Source of the DNA: an uncultured Eubacteriales bacterium
GTDB lineage: Bacteria; Bacillota; Clostridia; Oscillospirales; Oscillospiraceae
DNA length: 64,000 nt
Direction: 5' to 3'
Assembly (NCBI GenBank): GCA_900544405.1
Contig: UQVA01000004.1
Span: 1 to 64,000 of the forward strand
Shown: positions 39,644 through 47,992 of the stretch, piece after piece
Position numbering within the stretch: the stretch's first letter is position 1
How the letters are laid out: each line of letters starts with the position of its first letter
Notes under the pieces: generated by a model
The model's input: only the letters and a program-made list of their open reading frames with translations
The model's database searches: none
What the model was told of the DNA's origin: nothing
Position numbers and translations under genes: made by a program

Positions 39644-42235
39644 ATGAACTTTGAGAATTATACCCAGAAATCTCTGGAGGCGGTGCAGTCCGCCCAGAAA
39701 ATCGCCCAGCAGAATCATCATCAGCAGCTGGAACAGCTGCATCTGCTGCTGGCTCTGCTGCGGCAGGACGGGGGACTGGTGCCCCAGCTTTTGAAGAAAA
39801 TGGATGTCGTTCCGGAAAGCCTGGAAGCGGCGGCTTCTCAGGCCCTGAACCGCATTCCCGGCGTCACCGGAAGCGTGGAAATGGACCGGTTTTATGTGTC
39901 CCAGGAGGCGGCGGATACCCTGAATGATGCGGAAAATCAGGCAAATTCCATGCACGATTCCTATGTGTCCGTGGAGCATCTGTTCTTAGGGTTGCTGGAC
40001 ACCGCCAAGGGTCCCGTGAAGGACCTGTTCAGCACCTACCGCATCACCAAGGAGGCCGCTTTGCAGGCCCTCCAGACCATCCGGGGCAATCAGCGGGTTA
40101 CCACTGACAGCCCGGAGGGAACTTACGAGGCCCTGAGCAAGTACGGCACGGACCTGGTGAAGCGGGCCAGAGAGCAGAAGATGGACCCGGTCATCGGCCG
40201 GGACGAGGAGATTCGGAACGTGGTCCGCATCCTGTCCAGAAAGACCAAAAATAACCCGGTGCTCATCGGTGAACCCGGCGTGGGCAAGACGGCCATCGCC
40301 GAAGGACTGGCCCAGCGGATCGTGAAGAAAGAGGTCCCCAAGGGCTTACAAGATAAGACAATTTTCTCCCTGGACATGGGCGCACTGGTTGCCGGTGCCA
40401 AATACCGGGGCGAATTTGAGGAGCGGCTGAAGGCCGTGCTGACGGAGGTCAAGGAGTCCGAGGGACAAATCATCCTGTTCATCGATGAGCTGCATACCAT
40501 TGTGGGTGCCGGTAAGACCGAGGGCAGCATGGATGCCGGCAACCTGTTGAAGCCCATGCTGGCCCGGGGCGAGCTGCACTGCATCGGTGCCACGACCCTG
40601 GACGAGTACCGGAAATATATTGAAAAAGACCCGGCTCTGGAACGCCGGTTCCAGCCCGTGCAGGTGGATGAGCCCACGGTGGAGGACACCATTGCCATTC
40701 TTCGTGGCCTGAAAGAGCGCTACGAGGTCTATCACGGCGTGAAAATTGCCGATTCGGCCCTGATTGCCGCTGCCACGCTGTCTCATCGGTATATCACCGA
40801 CCGGTTCCTGCCGGATAAGGCCATCGACCTGGTGGACGAGGCCTGCGCTCAGATTCGGACAGAGATGGACTCTATGCCCACGGAACTGGACGTGGTGAAC
40901 CGGAAGATCATCCAGATGGAAATTGAGGAAGCCGCTCTGAAAAAGGAGGAGGACCCCCTGTCCAAGGGCCGTCTGGCAGAATTGCAGAAGGAACTGGCCG
41001 AGGCCAGGGACAGCTTCAACGCCAAGAAGGCCCAGTGGGAGAACGAAAAGGCGTCCATCGGCAAGGTCCAGCAGCTGCGGGAGCAGATCGAGGACCTGAA
41101 CCGTCAGGTAGAGGCTGCCGAGCAAAGCTATGACCTGGAAAAGGCGGCGGAACTGAAATACGGCCGTCTGCCGGAGGCCAAGCGGCAGTTGGAGGCATTG
41201 GAACAGAGCCTGCCCAAGGGGGACGAGAATCTGCTTCACGACCGGGTTACCGATGAGGAAATCGCAAAGATCGTGGAGCGGTGGACGGGCATCCCTGTGT
41301 CCCGGCTGGTCCAGGGCGAGCGGGAGAAGCTGCTGCATCTGGACGAGACCCTGCGCGCCCGTGTGGTCGGTCAGGAGGAAGCCGTGGAGGCCGTCACCGA
41401 GGCCATTCAGCGGAGCCGTGCCGGCATTCAGGATCCCAACCGTCCCATCGGTTCCTTCCTGTTCCTGGGCCCCACGGGCGTGGGAAAGACCGAGCTGGCC
41501 AAGACCCTGGCGAAAGCCCTGTTCGATGATGAGAACAATATGGTGCGAATCGATATGTCCGAATATATGGAGAAATTCGCCGTGTCCCGGCTCATCGGAG
41601 CGCCTCCCGGATATGTGGGCTATGAGGAAGGCGGTCAGCTGACCGAAGCCGTCCGCAGGAAGCCTTACAGCGTGGTGCTGTTCGATGAGGTGGAGAAGGC
41701 CCACCCGGATGTGTTCAATGTGCTGCTGCAGATTCTGGACGACGGACGGGTGACGGATTCTCAGGGCCGGACGGTGGATTTCAAGAATACTATCCTGATT
41801 CTGACCTCCAATCTGGGTTCCGAGTACCTGTTGGAGGGCACCGACGACCGGGGCGTCATCAGCGAGGACGCCAAGGCCAAGGTCCGGGAGCTGCTGCAGC
41901 GGTCCTTCCGTCCGGAGTTCCTGAACCGGCTGGACGAGATCGTGTTCTACAAGCCTCTGTCCAAGGAAAGCGTCACGAAGATCGTGGACCTGCAGATCGA
42001 CCGGCTGAACAGCCGTCTGGCCGACCAGCAGCTGAAGGTGGAGCTGACTCCCGCTGCCAAGGCGAGCATCGTGGAGGCCGCTTACGACCCCCGGTACGGC
42101 GCCCGGCCCCTGCGCCGGTATATCCAGCACACGTTGGAGACCAAGTTGTCCCAGAGCCTGCTGCGGGGCGAGTTCGTTCCCGGCCAGACCATTCATGTGG
42201 ACAGCGTGAACGGCGAACTGGTGTTCGGCAAATAA
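39644..42235 (+). CDS. clpB: ATP-dependent disaggregase ClpB
   Basis: An 863-residue AAA+ chaperone that, with DnaK, extracts proteins from aggregates. It has an N-terminal repeat domain (residues about 1-145), AAA1 with Walker A GEPGVGKTA, a long coiled-coil middle domain (about residues 410-525), AAA2 with Walker A GPTGVGKTEL, and the sensor and C-terminal domain with GARPLRRYIQ. The middle domain and the absence of an IGF loop separate it from ClpA/C. The gene is monocistronic, with GGAGCTGAGTTTT before ATG, a CIRCE operator upstream and a terminator downstream. Confidence 0.97.
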   Translation: MNFENYTQKSLEAVQSAQKIAQQNHHQQLEQLHLLLALLRQDGGLVPQLLKKMDVVPESLEAAASQALNRIPGVTGSVEMDRFYVSQEAADTLNDAENQANSMHDSYVSVEHLFLGLLDTAKGPVKDLFSTYRITKEAALQALQTIRGNQRVTTDSPEGTYEALSKYGTDLVKRAREQKMDPVIGRDEEIRNVVRILSRKTKNNPVLIGEPGVGKTAIAEGLAQRIVKKEVPKGLQDKTIFSLDMGALVAGAKYRGEFEERLKAVLTEVKESEGQIILFIDELHTIVGAGKTEGSMDAGNLLKPMLARGELHCIGATTLDEYRKYIEKDPALERRFQPVQVDEPTVEDTIAILRGLKERYEVYHGVKIADSALIAAATLSHRYITDRFLPDKAIDLVDEACAQIRTEMDSMPTELDVVNRKIIQMEIEEAALKKEEDPLSKGRLAELQKELAEARDSFNAKKAQWENEKASIGKVQQLREQIEDLNRQVEAAEQSYDLEKAAELKYGRLPEAKRQLEALEQSLPKGDENLLHDRVTDEEIAKIVERWTGIPVSRLVQGEREKLLHLDETLRARVVGQEEAVEAVTEAIQRSRAGIQDPNRPIGSFLFLGPTGVGKTELAKTLAKALFDDENNMVRIDMSEYMEKFAVSRLIGAPPGYVGYEEGGQLTEAVRRKPYSVVLFDEVEKAHPDVFNVLLQILDDGRVTDSQGRTVDFKNTILILTSNLGSEYLLEGTDDRGVISEDAKAKVRELLQRSFRPEFLNRLDEIVFYKPLSKESVTKIVDLQIDRLNSRLADQQLKVELTPAAKASIVEAAYDPRYGARPLRRYIQHTLETKLSQSLLRGEFVPGQTIHVDSVNGELVFGK

Positions 42236-42241
42236 AAAAGC

Positions 42242-42282
42242 ACCGGTGCGTGTCCCTTTTTCGGGGATACGCACCGGTTTTT
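42242..42282. terminator. Terminator shared by clpB and the hydratase genes
   Basis: ACCGGTGCGTGTCCC (42242-42256) pairs with GGGGATACGCACCGGT (42263-42278), with one bulge. T-runs are found on both outer sides, so it can serve both convergent units. Confidence 0.85.
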
Positions 42283-42283
42283 C

Positions 42284-42910
42284 TTATTTTATGAAGGAAA
42301 CCTCCGGATAAATGGCAGCTTTGACGGCTTCCTTCCGGGCGTTGTAGAGGACCTTCTGCTCCTCAAAGAGGTTCCGGCCGTTGGCGTCGATGGAGACGAT
42401 GAGCGGGCCGAATTCCCGGACCTTGCAGACCCATAAGGTCTCCGGCATTCCCAACTCGTCCCAGTGATGCTCCTGAATTTCCAGGACCTCCGTGGCGGCC
42501 ACCACGGCGCAGCCTGCCGGGAATACGCAGTGGATGGCTCCGAACTCCTTGCAGGCTCGCTCCGTGTTGGGACCCATGCCGCCCTTGCCCACGATGACCC
42601 GGACTCCGGTGTGCTGGGTGAAGTCGTACTCGAATTTTTCCATCCGCATGGAGGTGGTGGGTCCTACGCTGACCATTTCGTAGCCGCCATCGGATGTGGG
42701 GCGGACGATGGGTCCGGCGTGGAGAATGGCCTTGCCCCGGATGTCGTAGGGCAGTTCCCGGCCGTATTCCATGACCCGGCGATGGGCCACGTCCCGGCAG
42801 GTCATCAGGTCCCCGTCGAGGTACACGATGTCCCCGGCCTGAATGTCTGCCAGGTCCGCTTTCGTCAGGGGCGTTATCAGCACTTTTTTGCCGTTTCGCA
42901 GTTCAACCAT
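42284..42910 (-). CDS. Iron-sulfur fumarate/tartrate hydratase, beta subunit
   Basis: A 208-residue C-terminal-type subunit of class I Fe-S hydro-lyases (FumA/TtdB family), which interconvert fumarate and malate or dehydrate tartrate. It shows LMTCRDVAHRRV, HAGPIVRP, VSVGPTTSMRME and VGKGGMGPNT, all conserved in the family. Its start overlaps the alpha subunit stop by 8 nt. Fumarate is likely the substrate in an anaerobe with an Rnf complex, but tartrate cannot be excluded. The LysR gene upstream on the other strand is the likely regulator. Confidence 0.9.
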   Translation of the reverse strand: MVELRNGKKVLITPLTKADLADIQAGDIVYLDGDLMTCRDVAHRRVMEYGRELPYDIRGKAILHAGPIVRPTSDGGYEMVSVGPTTSMRMEKFEYDFTQHTGVRVIVGKGGMGPNTERACKEFGAIHCVFPAGCAVVAATEVLEIQEHHWDELGMPETLWVCKVREFGPLIVSIDANGRNLFEEQKVLYNARKEAVKAAIYPEVSFIK

Positions 42911-43824
42911 GAGTTTTCTCCTCCTTTTCCCCGCAATGCCAGTTGGAATGGGTGTCGCAGGTGACGTTCAGGTCTTTCTCCACCGTCAGATGGCCCCGGC
43001 GATGGGACCAGCAGCCCACGTTCACGGCCACGCCGATGACGGAGGGGTGCCGTGCGGTGTTTTCGATATGGACCCCCAGCACGGAGGCCTTGCCCCCCAG
43101 GCCCTGGGGCCCCAGGCCGATGGCGTTGATGCCGTCCTCCAGGAGACGCTCCATTTTGGCGGCGTTGGCGTTGGGATTGTGGGAGCCGATGGGCCGCATC
43201 AGGGCTTTTTTGGATTGGAGGGCCGCCGTTTCGATGGAGGTCCCCACGCCTACGCCCACCAGCAGCGGCGGACAGGCGTTGAGGCCGTAGCTGGTCATCT
43301 GGTCCAGTACGAAATCCGTGACCCCTTCGTAGCCTGCGCCGGGCATCAGCACCATGGCCCGGCCGGGCAGGGTGCAGCCGCCCCCGGCCATGTAGGTGTA
43401 AATTTCGCAGCCGTCCCAATGGGGAACGATGTCCCACCAGACCGTAGGCGTGCCGGTGCCTACGTTGCGCTTGGTGTTGTACTCGTCAAAGGTCTCCACG
43501 GAGTTGTGCCGCAGGGGGGCGGCGAAGGTGGCCCGGAGGGTGGCTTCCTTCAGAAGGGCTTCCAGGTCGTTGATGAGGGGAAATTCCGTGCCGCATTTCA
43601 CCCAGAATTGCAACACACCGGTGTCCTGGCAGCAGGGCCGGTCCAGCTGGGCGGCCAGGGCCTGATTTTTGGCCATGGTCTCGTAAATGGTCTTGGCCAG
43701 GGGGGGCGGTCTCCTCCTGAGAAAGCTGACGCAGCTTGGCGGTCACGTCGTCGGGAAGGACCTTGCTGAAATGGCAGAGAAAATCGGCGATCCGGTCCGT
43801 CAGGACCTGCACGGGGTCATTCAT
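42903..43824 (-). pseudogene. Iron-sulfur fumarate/tartrate hydratase, alpha subunit, frameshifted
   Basis: The N-terminus (MNDPVQVLTDRIADFLCHFS, start 43824, ribosome binding site GGAG) and the C-terminal about 257 residues (AKNQALAAQLDRPCCQDTG...) are in different frames. The break is a run of seven C on the coding strand (G7 at 43700-43706). With six, the sequence reads EETAPLAKTIYETMAKNQ without interruption. The downstream part keeps the cluster-binding Cys residues (CCQDTG, AGGGCTLPG, VNVGCWSHRRGH). The rest of the gene and its partner look under normal selection, so the extra base is either very recent, phase-variable or an assembly error. Confidence 0.88.
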
Positions 43825-43856
43825 GGGTTCCACTCCTTTTTCGTTTGTGTAAGGAT

Positions 43857-43885
43857 AGTGTAGCGGAAAACCGGGAAAATGTAAA
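43857..43885 (-). promoter_or_regulatory. Promoter of the hydratase operon
   Basis: On the minus strand TTTACA, a 17-bp spacer and TACACT lie 33 nt upstream of the alpha subunit start, in the intergenic region shared with lysR. Confidence 0.7.
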
Positions 43886-43920
43886 ATCAGGGCTTGCAAT
43901 GGCGGTATCAGTTTTTCTGA

Positions 43921-43949
43921 TGGACTTCCCGGCGGCGCTGTGATAAAAT
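43921..43949 (+). promoter_or_regulatory. Promoter of the LysR-type regulator
   Basis: TGGACT, a 17-bp spacer and TAAAAT lie 22 nt before the lysR start. They are divergent from the hydratase promoter, as expected for an autoregulated LysR gene. Confidence 0.6.
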
Positions 43950-43970
43950 CAGGAAAAAGGGGGAAGGGCC

Positions 43971-44852
43971 ATGAATCTCAATCAGCTGACCTATTTCTGC
44001 GAGGCGGTCCGTCAGGGCAGCGTCACCGGAGCGGCGAAGAAACTCTATGTGACCCAACCGGCGGTGTCCGGCGCCATCCGGGAACTGGAAAAGGAGTTCA
44101 ATGTGGAACTCATCGACCACACCCGGAACCGCCTGGTGCTGACAAGGGACGGGGAGCGATTTTTTGACCGGGCGGAGCTGCTGCTGCGGCAGGCGGCGGA
44201 GACGGAACGGCAATTCCGGGATCTGAGTCAGGACCGGCCGCCGGTGCGGGTGGGCATCCCGCCCCTCTGGGGTACGGCGTTCTTTCCGGGCTTGCTCCGG
44301 GACTTCCGGGCGGCCTATCCGGACATCCGTCTGACCTTCTATGAATACGGCTCCGCCCGGGCAGCGGCGCTGGTGGGGGAGGAGGAACTGGATGTGGCCC
44401 TGGTGAACCTGCGGGCGGAGGACCCGGAGCGGTTCCATTCGGCCCTGCTGGGCCGGGACCATCTGGTGGCGGTGATGGACCCGCAGCATCCCCTGGCAAG
44501 CCGGGAAAAACTCACGCTGGAGGAGCTGGCCGGAGAAAGATTCGTGATGTACAACACGGATTCCGTCCAGAATACCGCTCTGCGGAGCCGGTTTGACCGG
44601 CTGGGTATCGTTCCGGAGGTACTGCTTTACACCAGTCAGATCGTGACCATGAAGGGGGTCCTTCACAGCGAACCGGCGGTGGGCTTTTTCTTTGCCTCTC
44701 TGCTGGGGGCGAATCCGGACCTGAAAGGGGTCCCTCTGGACCCGCCCATCGAGCAGCGGGTGGGGCTTCTCTGGCGGAAGGGGCGATATGTGTCCGAAAG
44801 CACCGAGGCTTTCGTGAAATTCGTCCGGGAATATCCGCTTTTTCCCGACTGA
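43971..44852 (+). CDS. LysR-family transcriptional regulator
   Basis: A 293-residue regulator. The N-terminal winged helix (MNLNQLTYFCEAVRQGSVTG, TQPAVSGAIRELEKEF) is followed by a linker helix and a two-lobed periplasmic-binding-like effector domain (PPVRVGIPPLWGTAFFP, RFVMYNTDSVQNT). The start follows GGGGGAAGGGCC. It is divergent from the two hydratase genes, so regulation of fumarate or tartrate use by a dicarboxylate effector is likely. That is inferred from position. Confidence 0.92.
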   Translation: MNLNQLTYFCEAVRQGSVTGAAKKLYVTQPAVSGAIRELEKEFNVELIDHTRNRLVLTRDGERFFDRAELLLRQAAETERQFRDLSQDRPPVRVGIPPLWGTAFFPGLLRDFRAAYPDIRLTFYEYGSARAAALVGEEELDVALVNLRAEDPERFHSALLGRDHLVAVMDPQHPLASREKLTLEELAGERFVMYNTDSVQNTALRSRFDRLGIVPEVLLYTSQIVTMKGVLHSEPAVGFFFASLLGANPDLKGVPLDPPIEQRVGLLWRKGRYVSESTEAFVKFVREYPLFPD

Positions 44853-44998
44853 GCGGGAAAAAGAGCGTCTTCCGATGCTTCTTTTCATCTTGAAACAAAA
44901 ATGAAAAATACTTTCAAAAATTCAGAATTCGTCATTTCTATCCAAAGCTAAACGTTTATATGCAGCCGTAAAAAATAAAATTTCTGTAAAGTTCCCAC

Positions 44999-45027
44999 TT
45001 GCGTCCCGGCGGAGGCCGTGCTATACT
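44999..45027 (+). promoter_or_regulatory. Promoter of the first MATE gene
   Basis: TTGCGT, a 17-bp spacer and TATACT lie 32 nt before the start. The stretch 44865-44990 upstream is AT-rich and contains nothing else I recognise. Confidence 0.75.
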
Positions 45028-45059
45028 ATCCTCAAGAAAAAGAAAGCGGAGGCATGGGA

Positions 45060-46409
45060 ATGGAATTACAGAAGGAACGGATGTTCAGCAACAAAATGCT
45101 GGTGCGGCTGCTGATCCCGCTGGTCATCGAGCAGGCCCTTTCCGTGCTGGTGGGCATGGCCGACGGCGTGATGGTGTCCTCGGTGGGCGAGGCGGCCATT
45201 TCCGGCGTGTCCCTGGTGGACATGATCAACAATGTGGTGCTGACCCTGTTTGCGGGCCTTGCTACCGGCGGCGCCGTCATTACCAGCCAGTTCCTGGGGG
45301 CCGGGGACAAGGAAAACGCCCGGCTGTCGGCGGCTCAGGTGGTGACTATGGCCTGCCTGGCGGGCCTTGGGTTCATGGCGCTGTGTCTGGCCTTCGGGGA
45401 GAACATCATGCGCTTCCTGTTCGGCTCCATCGATGCCGAGGTCATGGAAAAGGGCCTGGTGTACTTCCGCATTACCGCCATGTCCTTCCCCTTCATTGCT
45501 GTTTATAACGCCGGAGCGGCACTGTTCCGGTCCCAGGGCAACAGCAAGGTGTCCATGGAAGTGAGCCTGCTGATGAACGTCATCAATGTGGCGGGCAACG
45601 CCATCTGCATTTACGGCCTGAAAATGCACGTAGAAGGCGTGGCTATTCCCACGCTGGTGTCCCGTGGGGTGGCGGCTATCGTCATTCTGGCCCTGGCCAT
45701 GCGGCCCAAGGAAGAACTGCGGGTCACATGGCGGAATCTGCTGCGGCTGAGGGGCGCCATGATGGGGAAAATTCTCCGCATCGGCATCCCGTCGGCCATG
45801 GAGAACAGCTTCTTCCAGCTGGGCCGGGTGGTGGTCGTGAGCATGATCGCCCTGTTCGGCACGACCCACACCTCTGCCAACGCCGTGGCGAACACGTTGG
45901 ATTCCATCGGCATCATCACCGGTCAGGCGGTGGGCCTGGCTATGATCACCGTGGTGGGCCAGTGCATTGGGGCCCACGACACGGACCAGGCGGTGTATTA
46001 CATCAAAAAACTCATGCTCTGGACCTACTCCGTCATGGGTGTGGCTCATACGCTGGTGCTGATTTTTGTGAAGCAGCTGGTGGGGCTGTACAGCTCCCTG
46101 TCCCCGGAGACGGCCCAGCTGGCCACCACGCTGGTGCAGATCCATTCGGTGGCGGCCATTATCCTGTGGCCTGCGGCGTTCACCCTGCCCAATGCTCTCC
46201 GGGCGGCCAACGACGTGAAATTTACCATGATTGTCAGCATCGCCTCCATGATCCTCTGGCGGGTGAGTTTTTCCTATATCCTCTGCGTGAATATGCAGCT
46301 GGGCGCTATCGGCGTGTGGATCGCCATGATCATCGACTGGGTGTGCCGGACCGCATTCTTTGTGGGCCGTATCCTCAGCGGCAAGTGGAAAACGAAATAT
46401 ACCGATTGA
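45060..46409 (+). CDS. MATE-family efflux transporter
   Basis: A 449-residue inner-membrane protein with 12 hydrophobic helices in two related halves, of the MATE/DinF family, exporting cationic drugs or metabolites using Na+ or H+. Typical segments are LLIPLVIEQALSVLVGMADG in helix 1 and ATGGAVITSQFLGAGDKENA. The start at 45060 (MELQKERMFSNK) has GGAGG 7 nt upstream; the ATG at 45054 is too close. It is a single-gene unit with a strong terminator and no adjacent regulator. The substrate is unknown. Confidence 0.9.
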   Translation: MELQKERMFSNKMLVRLLIPLVIEQALSVLVGMADGVMVSSVGEAAISGVSLVDMINNVVLTLFAGLATGGAVITSQFLGAGDKENARLSAAQVVTMACLAGLGFMALCLAFGENIMRFLFGSIDAEVMEKGLVYFRITAMSFPFIAVYNAGAALFRSQGNSKVSMEVSLLMNVINVAGNAICIYGLKMHVEGVAIPTLVSRGVAAIVILALAMRPKEELRVTWRNLLRLRGAMMGKILRIGIPSAMENSFFQLGRVVVVSMIALFGTTHTSANAVANTLDSIGIITGQAVGLAMITVVGQCIGAHDTDQAVYYIKKLMLWTYSVMGVAHTLVLIFVKQLVGLYSSLSPETAQLATTLVQIHSVAAIILWPAAFTLPNALRAANDVKFTMIVSIASMILWRVSFSYILCVNMQLGAIGVWIAMIIDWVCRTAFFVGRILSGKWKTKYTD

Positions 46410-46434
46410 GAAGAAAAACTGTATGAGAATAGGA

Positions 46435-46469
46435 CCCGCCCTTCCGGAAAACCGGGAGGGCGGGTTTTT
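46435..46469 (+). terminator. Terminator of the MATE gene
   Basis: CCCGCCCTTCCGG (46435-46447) pairs with CCGGGAGGGCGGG (46452-46464), followed by TTTTT. Confidence 0.92.
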
Positions 46470-46486
46470 ACGGATGGCAGGACACA

Positions 46487-46553
46487 CTTCCGGCGAAGCG
46501 CTGCCTCCCGGCGTGTAGGGGAGGTGTCACCGAAGGTGACGGAGGGGGTGTAG
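46487..46553. repeat. Palindromic intergenic unit, family B, copy 2
   Basis: Same arms as the 8464 unit (CTTCCGGCGAAGCGCTGCC to GGAGGGGGTGTAG), with core GTCACC-GAA-GGTGAC. Confidence 0.8.
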
Positions 46554-46572
46554 TGTATCGACTTCCTGTATG

Positions 46573-46674
46573 CCTTCCGGCGAAGCGTTGTAGGGGCGGC
46601 GGCATGCCCCGCCCGCTAGCCTACGTTACCTGAGTGGCAAAAATCGACGCTGGACCTGACGGGACAGAGAAAAG
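46573..46674. repeat. Intergenic repeat, family D, copy 1
   Basis: About 100 bp, starting with the GC palindrome TGTAGGGGCGGCGGCATGCC and ending CGGGACAGAGAAAAGCC. The internal AAAATCGAC block and both ends recur in copy 2 at 52300-52391. Confidence 0.75.
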
Positions 46675-46676
46675 CC

Positions 46677-46727
46677 TTCCCCTGGAGGGGAAGGTGGTCC
46701 GGCCTAAGCCGGACCGGATGAGGTTGA
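46677..46727. repeat. Palindromic intergenic unit, family A, copy 4
   Basis: CCTTCCCCTGGAGGGGAAGG, then core GTCCGGC-CTAA-GCCGGAC (46697-46714), then GGATGAGG. It faces inverted copy 5 about 45 bp away. Confidence 0.8.
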
Positions 46728-46770
46728 AGGTCACAGGTTTGTATCATCTCACGGTGACAATTTTTAGTTT

Positions 46771-46823
46771 CGACCTCATCAGTCGCAACTAAAGTTGCGC
46801 CAGCTTCCCCTCCAGGGGAAGCC
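46771..46823. repeat. Palindromic intergenic unit, family A, copy 5 (inverted)
   Basis: CGACCTCATC, then core CGCAAC-TAAA-GTTGCG, then CAGCTTCCCCTCCAGGGGAAG. It is inverted relative to copy 4. Between the pair lies a short unremarkable spacer. Confidence 0.8.
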
Positions 46824-46885
46824 TTTGCTCAGAGCGGAAGGCCTTGCTTCTAACTTAGGACCTGCTATGCCGCAGAAAAAAACTC

Positions 46886-46911
46886 GGCGCTCCCCGTTTC
46901 CGGGGAGCGCC
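46886..46911 (-). terminator. Terminator of the rnf operon and the Cys-rich peptide gene
   Basis: GGCGCTCCCC (46886-46895) pairs with GGGGAGCGCC (46902-46911). On the minus strand it is followed by GAGTTTTTTT. It lies just after the 41-residue peptide stop. Confidence 0.88.
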
Positions 46912-46920
46912 ATTGTTTGT

Positions 46921-47046
46921 TTAGTACCCGCAGCCGCAGCCGGTGTCCCGGGTGGGGGTCTGGTTGCAGCCACAGCCGCAGCCGATACCGCCGTTGCAGA
47001 ACAGAAGCAGCAGAATGAGGATCCAGATATAGTTATTGTTGCACAT
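46921..47046 (-). CDS. 41-residue Cys/Gly-rich membrane-anchored peptide
   Basis: A short frame with a perfect AGGAGG site encodes an N-terminal MCNNNY, a hydrophobic helix IWILILLLLFC, then a Gly-Cys-rich tail (GIGCGCGCNQTP and TGCGCGY). It has eight cysteines in 41 residues. Comparable tiny 'chorion-class high-cysteine' or YjcZ-like proteins occur in clostridia without a known function. It lies 75 nt downstream of rnfB and before the operon terminator, so it may be co-transcribed with the Rnf genes. Coding status rests on the strong ribosome binding site, clean stop and composition. Confidence 0.7.
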   Translation of the reverse strand: MCNNNYIWILILLLLFCNGGIGCGCGCNQTPTRDTGCGCGY

Positions 47047-47121
47047 AAGGGAGTACCTCCTGAAAGATTTTGGCGGAACATCCGCTCATTCCATGGTATT
47101 CCCCCGGCGAAAAAAGGTTCC

Positions 47122-47979
47122 TCAGCTTGCCGAATGCTCCTGCTCCAGCACCGGGGCCGTCAGGCCCGCATCGGTAATGAGGTGCTTGGGGCAGACCGTG
47201 GCGCATTTGCCGCAGGAGGTACACTTCGTATAGTCGATAAAGGCCAGATCCTGGTCCACATGGATGGCCCCTTCTTCGCAGACCTTCTCGCACTTGCCGC
47301 AGCCCACACAGCCGGCGGAGCAGCCACGGATGGTGACGGCACCCTTGGCCTTGGAGGCGCAGGCGATGACCACCCGCTTGTCGTACTCCACGGGGATGAT
47401 GAGATTCCGGGGGCAGACCCCGGCGCACATCATGCAGCCCACACATTTTTCATGGTCCACTTTGGCTACGCCGTCCACCACATGGATGGCGTCGTGCTGG
47501 CAGACCTTCGTGCAGTTGCCGAAGCCCAGGCAGCCGAATTTGCAGATCAGGGGGCCACGGCCCGCCACCTTCGTGGCCGCCAGGCAGTCCTCAATGCCCT
47601 CGTAGTAGCCCTTCATCTTGGAGCCGGTGGCTTTTCCGTTTTCATCCACCCCGTGCTGACCGGCGCAGCGCACCAGCGCAACCCGCCGCACGAAGGCTCC
47701 CGGCTCCACGCCCATAATTTTCGCCATTTTTTCCGCAGCCGCCGGGCCGCCGGAGGCACATTTGCCGATTTCCGCCTGGCCCTTCAGCACAGCTTCTGCG
47801 TATGCAGCACAGCCTGCATAGCCGCAGCCGCCGCAGTTGGCTCCTGGCAGGGCTTCGGTCAATTCTTCCAGACGAGGGTCCGTCTCCACGGCGAAAACCT
47901 TCGAGGCCACCGCCAGCACCAGGCCAAAAATCAGGCCCATGCCGCCGAGAATGGCCAATGCGATCCAAATTTCCTGCAT
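47122..47979 (-). CDS. rnfB: Rnf complex subunit B (multi-cluster ferredoxin)
   Basis: A 285-residue subunit that accepts electrons from ferredoxin. An N-terminal membrane helix (residues about 5-25) is followed by the 4Fe-4S domain with GANCGGCGYAGCAAYAEA. Several ferredoxin-type Cys motifs follow (CKFGCLGFGNCTKVC, CVGCMMCAGVCP, CVGCGKCEKVC, CTSCGKCATVCP), giving at least five clusters. It is the last rnf gene, as in the rnfCDGEAB order of clostridia and Acetobacterium. It is followed by the Cys-rich peptide. Confidence 0.96.
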   Translation of the reverse strand: MQEIWIALAILGGMGLIFGLVLAVASKVFAVETDPRLEELTEALPGANCGGCGYAGCAAYAEAVLKGQAEIGKCASGGPAAAEKMAKIMGVEPGAFVRRVALVRCAGQHGVDENGKATGSKMKGYYEGIEDCLAATKVAGRGPLICKFGCLGFGNCTKVCQHDAIHVVDGVAKVDHEKCVGCMMCAGVCPRNLIIPVEYDKRVVIACASKAKGAVTIRGCSAGCVGCGKCEKVCEEGAIHVDQDLAFIDYTKCTSCGKCATVCPKHLITDAGLTAPVLEQEHSAS

Positions 47980-47992
47980 GAATTCGCCCTCC

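Noticed and set aside
44865..44990. AT-rich stretch before the MATE gene as riboswitch or small RNA
   Set aside because: It lies upstream of the recognised promoter, has no convincing hairpin pairs and no conserved riboswitch motif.
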